From the NCBI GenBank assembly GCA_045110675.1, contig JBGCGJ010000006.1:310001-374000 (forward strand): 64,000 nt of DNA. Reading direction: 5' to 3'. Source of the stretch: JBALVT01 sp045110675. GTDB lineage: Bacteria > Pseudomonadota > Gammaproteobacteria > Pseudomonadales > Halieaceae. Under the pieces are notes generated by a model that made no database searches, was not told the origin of the DNA, and was given only the letters and a program-made list of their open reading frames with translations. The number at the start of each line of letters is the position of its first letter. The stretch's first letter is position 1. A program made the translations under genes and the position numbers. Of this stretch, positions 60,800 through 64,000 are shown in pieces.

Positions 60800-61405
60800 A
60801 TGGGTAATAGTTCAGTGAGAATGATTGTTGCGATACTAATGTCTATCCCGGTTGTGGTGGGCCTGTTTATGATCATGCACAGCCTGATCGATCGGAACTT
60901 CGAAAACCCGGAAGTGTCAAATACTAAAATCGCGGAATTGATTCAGCCGGATGAAGAAATTAAGTTGGATACGACAACCAAAAAGCCGGACGAGCCGGAA
61001 GATCCTGAAGAACCCCCGCCTGAGCTGGAAATGGCTCAAATAAGCCTCGATATGGATACCGATGTTGCAAATGTTGCGCCTACCTCAACGGTTAGTGTCG
61101 ATATTTCCTCAAGCGGCATGTCTTCGGGTGACGGTGAGTATCTTCCTATCGTTAAAGTCGCACCGATCTACCCCCGACGCGCTCAGACTCGTGGCACTAC
61201 CGGCTACTGCATTGTAGAGTACACCGTTACCAAGACCGGTTCGATTCGTGATCCCGTTGCAGTTGATTGTTCACCTTCGGGCGTTTTTGACAGAGCGTCG
61301 GTTAAAGCTGCGTTGAAATTCAAGTACAAGCCAAGAGTTGTGGACGGTGAACCAATTGAGGTAGCCGGTGTACAAAACAAGTTTACTTACGAGTTGGAAC
61401 AATAG
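60800..61405 (+). CDS. tonB: TonB2-type energy transducer
   Basis: A 201-residue short TonB: one N-terminal helix (VAILMSIPVVVGLFMIMHSL), an acidic and Pro-rich spacer (PDEPEDPEEPPPELEMAQ), and the C-terminal TonB domain (VAPIYPRRAQTRGTTGYCIV; KTGSIRDPVAVDCSPSGVFD; ASVKAALKFKYKPRVVDGEP). Such compact TonBs belong to TonB2 systems with TtpC. It lies 5 bases after exbD2. Confidence 0.94.
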   Translation: MGNSSVRMIVAILMSIPVVVGLFMIMHSLIDRNFENPEVSNTKIAELIQPDEEIKLDTTTKKPDEPEDPEEPPPELEMAQISLDMDTDVANVAPTSTVSVDISSSGMSSGDGEYLPIVKVAPIYPRRAQTRGTTGYCIVEYTVTKTGSIRDPVAVDCSPSGVFDRASVKAALKFKYKPRVVDGEPIEVAGVQNKFTYELEQ

Positions 61406-61420
61406 AACGGTTGAAGTGTC

Positions 61421-62764
61421 ATGAAATTGTTTAATATCCATACTTGGTCCCGCGCTGTTTTTCTTGCGGTTCCGGTCATCGCTACTCAGGTGACTTTCAG
61501 TGCCTTACAGAGTGATTTGGGCTACACGCCTTTTTCATCGGCGAATGCGCAGGAGGAGGCTAAGAAAAAGCCTCAGGAAACGCGCCGCACGCCGGCGCTG
61601 CGTAACAAGGTGTATGAAAAACTGTCGGAAGCTCAAGCTGCTGCAGAAGCAAAAGATTGGAAAACTGCCCGCGGTGTTCTGGACAAGATGATCGAAGCGG
61701 GTGGCAAGAAAGCACTCAACAGCTATGAACTCGCCAATGTCTATAACCTCTACGCCTTTATCTATTATTCGGCAGAAGACTATGCCAATGCGCTGAAGTC
61801 TTACGAGCAGGTTGTTGCTCAGCCGGATATCCCATTGGCAATGGAGATCAACACTAAATACACCATAGCGCAGCTGTACTTCGTGCAGGAGCAGTGGACA
61901 CGCGGTGTAAACGCTCTGCTCGAGTGGTTCAAAGTCACCGATAACCCACCGGCTAATGCCTACATCTTGTTAGCCCAAGGCTATTATCAGCAAAAGGATT
62001 ACAACAAGGCGCTTTTCAACACCGAAAAAGCCATTAGCATGTACAACGAAAAAGGCAAAGTACCCAAAGAGCAATGGTACAACCTGGCCCGTTTCCTTTA
62101 TTTTGATAAAAATGATGTTCCTAATGCAGTGAGAACTCTTGAACTATTGCTTCAGCATTACCCCAAAAAGCAGTATTGGGTGCAAGTATCTCATATGTAT
62201 GGAGAGCAAAAGAAAGAGTCCTGGCAGCTGGCGGCGATGGAAACGGCCTATGTACAGGACATGCTCGATAAAGGTACTGAGCAAACCACCATGGCATACC
62301 TTTATCTCAACGCTGAAGTGCCCTATAAAGCTGCCAAGGTGATGGACAAGGGCTTGAAGAATAAGTCAGTCGAGGCCACTTCCAAGAATTACGACATTCT
62401 GGGCAATGCATGGCGCCAGGCCCAGGAAGTGAAAAAAGCAATTCCGGCTATGGAAGAAGCTGCGGCTAAGTCCGATAAAGGTGAGCTGTATGCTCGGCTC
62501 GGCAATGTGTACTTGGATGGCGACCAGTACAAGAAGGCGATTACCGCGCTGAATAAGGGGCTTGCTCGCGGTGGGGTGAAGCGCGTGGACACTGCGCGGT
62601 TGGTGTTAGGCATGGCGTATTTCAATGACAAGCAGTATTCAAAGGCCCGCAAGGCGTTTAATGCAGCGAGTAAAGATGAGCGATCAGAGAAGTATGCCAG
62701 GCAGTGGATAAAGTATATGAACTCTGAGCTTGAACGCCAGGCGAAGCTTAAGGAAGACGTATAG
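61421..62764 (+). CDS. TPR protein of the TonB2 cluster
   Basis: A 447-residue exported TPR protein: signal peptide to about residue 44 (PFSSANAQ), then about eight TPR units (ANVYNLYAFIYYSAEDYANA; AYILLAQGYYQQKDYNKALF; ELYARLGNVYLDGDQYKKAI; ARLVLGMAYFNDKQYSKARK). Homologues follow tonB2 in Vibrio, Shewanella and relatives and are needed for some TonB2 functions; the exact role is unclear. It ends the cluster before a bidirectional terminator. Confidence 0.92.
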   Translation: MKLFNIHTWSRAVFLAVPVIATQVTFSALQSDLGYTPFSSANAQEEAKKKPQETRRTPALRNKVYEKLSEAQAAAEAKDWKTARGVLDKMIEAGGKKALNSYELANVYNLYAFIYYSAEDYANALKSYEQVVAQPDIPLAMEINTKYTIAQLYFVQEQWTRGVNALLEWFKVTDNPPANAYILLAQGYYQQKDYNKALFNTEKAISMYNEKGKVPKEQWYNLARFLYFDKNDVPNAVRTLELLLQHYPKKQYWVQVSHMYGEQKKESWQLAAMETAYVQDMLDKGTEQTTMAYLYLNAEVPYKAAKVMDKGLKNKSVEATSKNYDILGNAWRQAQEVKKAIPAMEEAAAKSDKGELYARLGNVYLDGDQYKKAITALNKGLARGGVKRVDTARLVLGMAYFNDKQYSKARKAFNAASKDERSEKYARQWIKYMNSELERQAKLKEDV

Positions 62765-62788
62765 TCTAAGCTCAAGTGATCACGTATA

Positions 62789-62816
62789 AAAAAAGGAGCA
62801 CATGGACTCCTTTTTT
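62789..62816. terminator. Bidirectional intrinsic terminator
   Basis: AAAAAAGGAG (62789-62798) pairs with CTCCTTTTTT (62807-62816) around an 8-base loop. It has T runs on both strands, so it can end both the TonB2 transcript and the converging cold-shock transcript. Confidence 0.9.
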
Positions 62817-62853
62817 ATGCCGGTGGTAAAACACCGGCGCAGATTGCTAACGC

Positions 62854-63060
62854 CTATACTGTGACGACGTCGCCCGCTTGTGGGCCTTTCTGGCCATCGG
62901 ATACGCTGAATTCTACTTTCTGACCTTCAGCCAGAGTTTTGAATCCATCACCTTTAATAGCACTAAAATGGACAAAAACGTCAGGCCCATCTTCTCGCTC
63001 GATAAAGCCGAAGCCCTTGCTCTCATTAAACCATTTAACTGTGCCAGTTATAGTAGACAT
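62854..63060 (-). CDS. Cold-shock domain protein
   Basis: A 68-residue CSD protein binding single-stranded RNA and DNA. RNP1 is in NESKGFGFIEREDG and RNP2 in PDVFVHFSAI; the C-terminus ends in QAGDVVTV. It resembles CspA/CspE-type proteins; I do not assign a particular csp letter. A 282-base region to glk gives room for the long 5' leader usual for csp mRNAs; a hairpin GCTGA-N5-TCAGC lies at 63173-63187. Confidence 0.94.
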   Translation of the reverse strand: MSTITGTVKWFNESKGFGFIEREDGPDVFVHFSAIKGDGFKTLAEGQKVEFSVSDGQKGPQAGDVVTV

Positions 63061-63342
63061 ATGTATTACCTGTATTATTTATTGGCTCCCCGTCTGGGTG
63101 CCGAGTGGTTCGTATTTATTTATGATTTACAAACGAGGAACTAAACGTACTTCGAGCGCGTGCATAAATATTGCTGAAAAAATCAGCTATTTTCAGTCTA
63201 ACACTCATTTCAACAACTGCAATGTTTTGGGCAAAGTAATAATTCCACAAAATGCCTTACAGGACAAAATACTCAAGAATTGGAGTTTCTCAGGCGCTGA
63301 AAGCCTGACGCTTGGTGCCGTGAAGGAGTCGACACAATGAGA

Positions 63343-64000
63343 CTAAATTGGCACGTGCGCTGCGCCAATTAGGCCCGGTTGCCGGGCGGTAATGACGTAT
63401 ATGGGGACCTCCGCCAGATGGCTTTGCATGCCGCCTTTTTGACAAAACCTCGAGTGAAAATCACTTTTGACCAGAAATTCAATCATACCGGGTATGATTC
63501 CGCCAGCGAGATAAAGTCCTCCAAATGCGCCGTTGGACAACACAAAGTCTCCGCATACAGAACCTAACAAAGCGCAGAAAGTCTGCAGAGCGAGCACGGA
63601 GTCCTCTTCCATACTCTCAAGGGCGCGTGAAGAAATTTCGGATGGCGTTCTAGCGGCGTATTCTCTTGCGTTTAGACCGCACAAGGTTTTATAGAGGCGT
63701 AACAGGCCTGGCCCCGAGATCAATAGCTCCGCATAGATGTCTGGATAGTGATCCAGAAGGGCCGCGAACAGTTCCAACTCCAACTTAGTGCCCGGAGAAA
63801 GTCCATTGTGGCCCGGTTCCGCTGCGCTGGCATGGGGCTTACCTTCTATGAGTTCAACCGTGGCCCCGCCCAGGCCGGTGCCGGGGCCAACTGCTGCCAA
63901 TTTCTGGTTACTCTGCTGTTCTCCGCCAGCGTGAACCGTGTAGCAGTCTTCCGAGCCCAGGTGAGGAAGCGCATGCGCTATGGCGGTGAAATCGTTAATC
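63343..64000 (-). CDS. glk: Glucokinase (N-terminus cut by window edge)
   Basis: Cytoplasmic glucose kinase of the bacterial ROK-unrelated Glk family. The frame runs unbroken from the window edge to TAG 63343-63345, about 218 codons. Visible are INDFTAIAHALPHL, the adenine-site AVGPGTGLGGATVELIEG, HNGLSPGT-like segment after SAAEPG, SGPGLLRLYKTLCGLNAREY, GGLYLAGGIIPGMIEFLVKS and the C-terminal QPGLIGAAH. The N-terminal phosphate loop is outside the window. A shorter internal start at 63900 is not real because the upstream residues are also family-like. Confidence 0.92.
   Translation of the reverse strand, partial: INDFTAIAHALPHLGSEDCYTVHAGGEQQSNQKLAAVGPGTGLGGATVELIEGKPHASAAEPGHNGLSPGTKLELELFAALLDHYPDIYAELLISGPGLLRLYKTLCGLNAREYAARTPSEISSRALESMEEDSVLALQTFCALLGSVCGDFVLSNGAFGGLYLAGGIIPGMIEFLVKSDFHSRFCQKGGMQSHLAEVPIYVITARQPGLIGAAHVPI

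Noticed and set aside
63290..63308. Terminator TCAGGC...GCCTGA after glk
   Set aside because: Six-base stem, seven-base loop and no T run on the minus strand; too weak to call.
62939..63340. 133-codon open frame on the plus strand over the csp leader
   Set aside because: Overlaps csp on the opposite strand and has low-complexity, unconvincing sequence; the region is better read as csp 5' leader.

Overview
The window is an ordinary chromosomal stretch of a gammaproteobacterium, most likely a marine member of the Cellvibrionales/Pseudomonadales side of the class. Three things suggest this. Gene order repeatedly matches Pseudomonas: metX-metW-DUF4426-rdgB-hemW beside yggT-proC-yggS-pilT-pilU-ruvX-yqgE-tonB-gshB; sahR-metK next to tkt-epd-pgk-fba; zapA-6S RNA-fthC next to ygfB-pepP-ubiH-ubi; HAD-rppH-ptsP. 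There are large TonB-dependent receptors of the GSRI type common in marine gammaproteobacteria, and a TtpC-type TonB2 cluster. Base composition looks even and moderate. I see no rRNA, tRNA, CRISPR array, insertion sequence, integrase or prophage gene. The taxonomic call is inference.

Layout. 1-6.0 kb (mostly minus): methionine entry (metX, metW), nucleotide house-cleaning (rdgB), hemW (cut by the window edge), yggT, proC and yggS. 6.1-8.3 kb: twitching-motility ATPases pilT and pilU. 8.3-11.2 kb (minus): ruvX, yqgE, a tonB-like gene and gshB. 11.4-12.6 kb: a membrane-anchored alpha/beta hydrolase. 12.7-18.0 kb (minus): an S-adenosylmethionine-cycle operon sahR-metK-ahcY-metF-rsmE, with a near-perfect palindromic operator just upstream of sahR. 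18.2-24.6 kb (plus): central carbon genes tkt, epd, pgk, fba and an alpha/beta hydrolase. 24.8-34.4 kb: two TonB-dependent receptors, a transglutaminase-like/TPR lipoprotein, a small exported protein, and a surface-signalling set (ECF sigma factor, FecR anti-sigma factor, receptor with N-terminal STN domain). 34.5-40.1 kb: serA divergent from a D-2-hydroxyglutarate dehydrogenase-like gene, rpiA, ilvA and a 48-codon membrane peptide. 40.1-46.2 kb: fthC, 6S RNA, zapA, a zapB-like coiled-coil gene, ygfB, pepP and two ubiquinone hydroxylases. 46.3-54.8 kb: gcvH, an RlmI-like methyltransferase, lemA with two TPM-domain genes and an Hpt gene, a HAD phosphatase, rppH, ptsP and an NRDE protein. 54.8-57.0 kb: lgt-thyA-folA. 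57.2-62.8 kb: DUF3450-ttpC-exbB-exbD-exbD-tonB-TPR. 62.8-64 kb: a cold-shock gene and glucokinase (cut by the window edge).

How the parts work together. The TonB2/TtpC cluster, and possibly the TonB near 10 kb, could energise the two outer-membrane receptors; the second receptor probably reports substrate binding to its own FecR/sigma pair. SahR probably couples S-adenosylhomocysteine level to metK-ahcY-metF. The serA/D2HGDH divergent pair fits removal of the 2-hydroxyglutarate made by SerA.

The most unusual observations are three separate genes whose coding evidence (family similarity, signal peptide, Shine-Dalgarno spacing) extends upstream of any ATG/GTG/TTG and points to ATA, ATC and ATT start codons; the SahR operator; the 6S RNA whose 3' part overlaps the only conventional fthC start; and the LemA/two-TPM/Hpt group. 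I found no wholly novel system that I can support from sequence alone.
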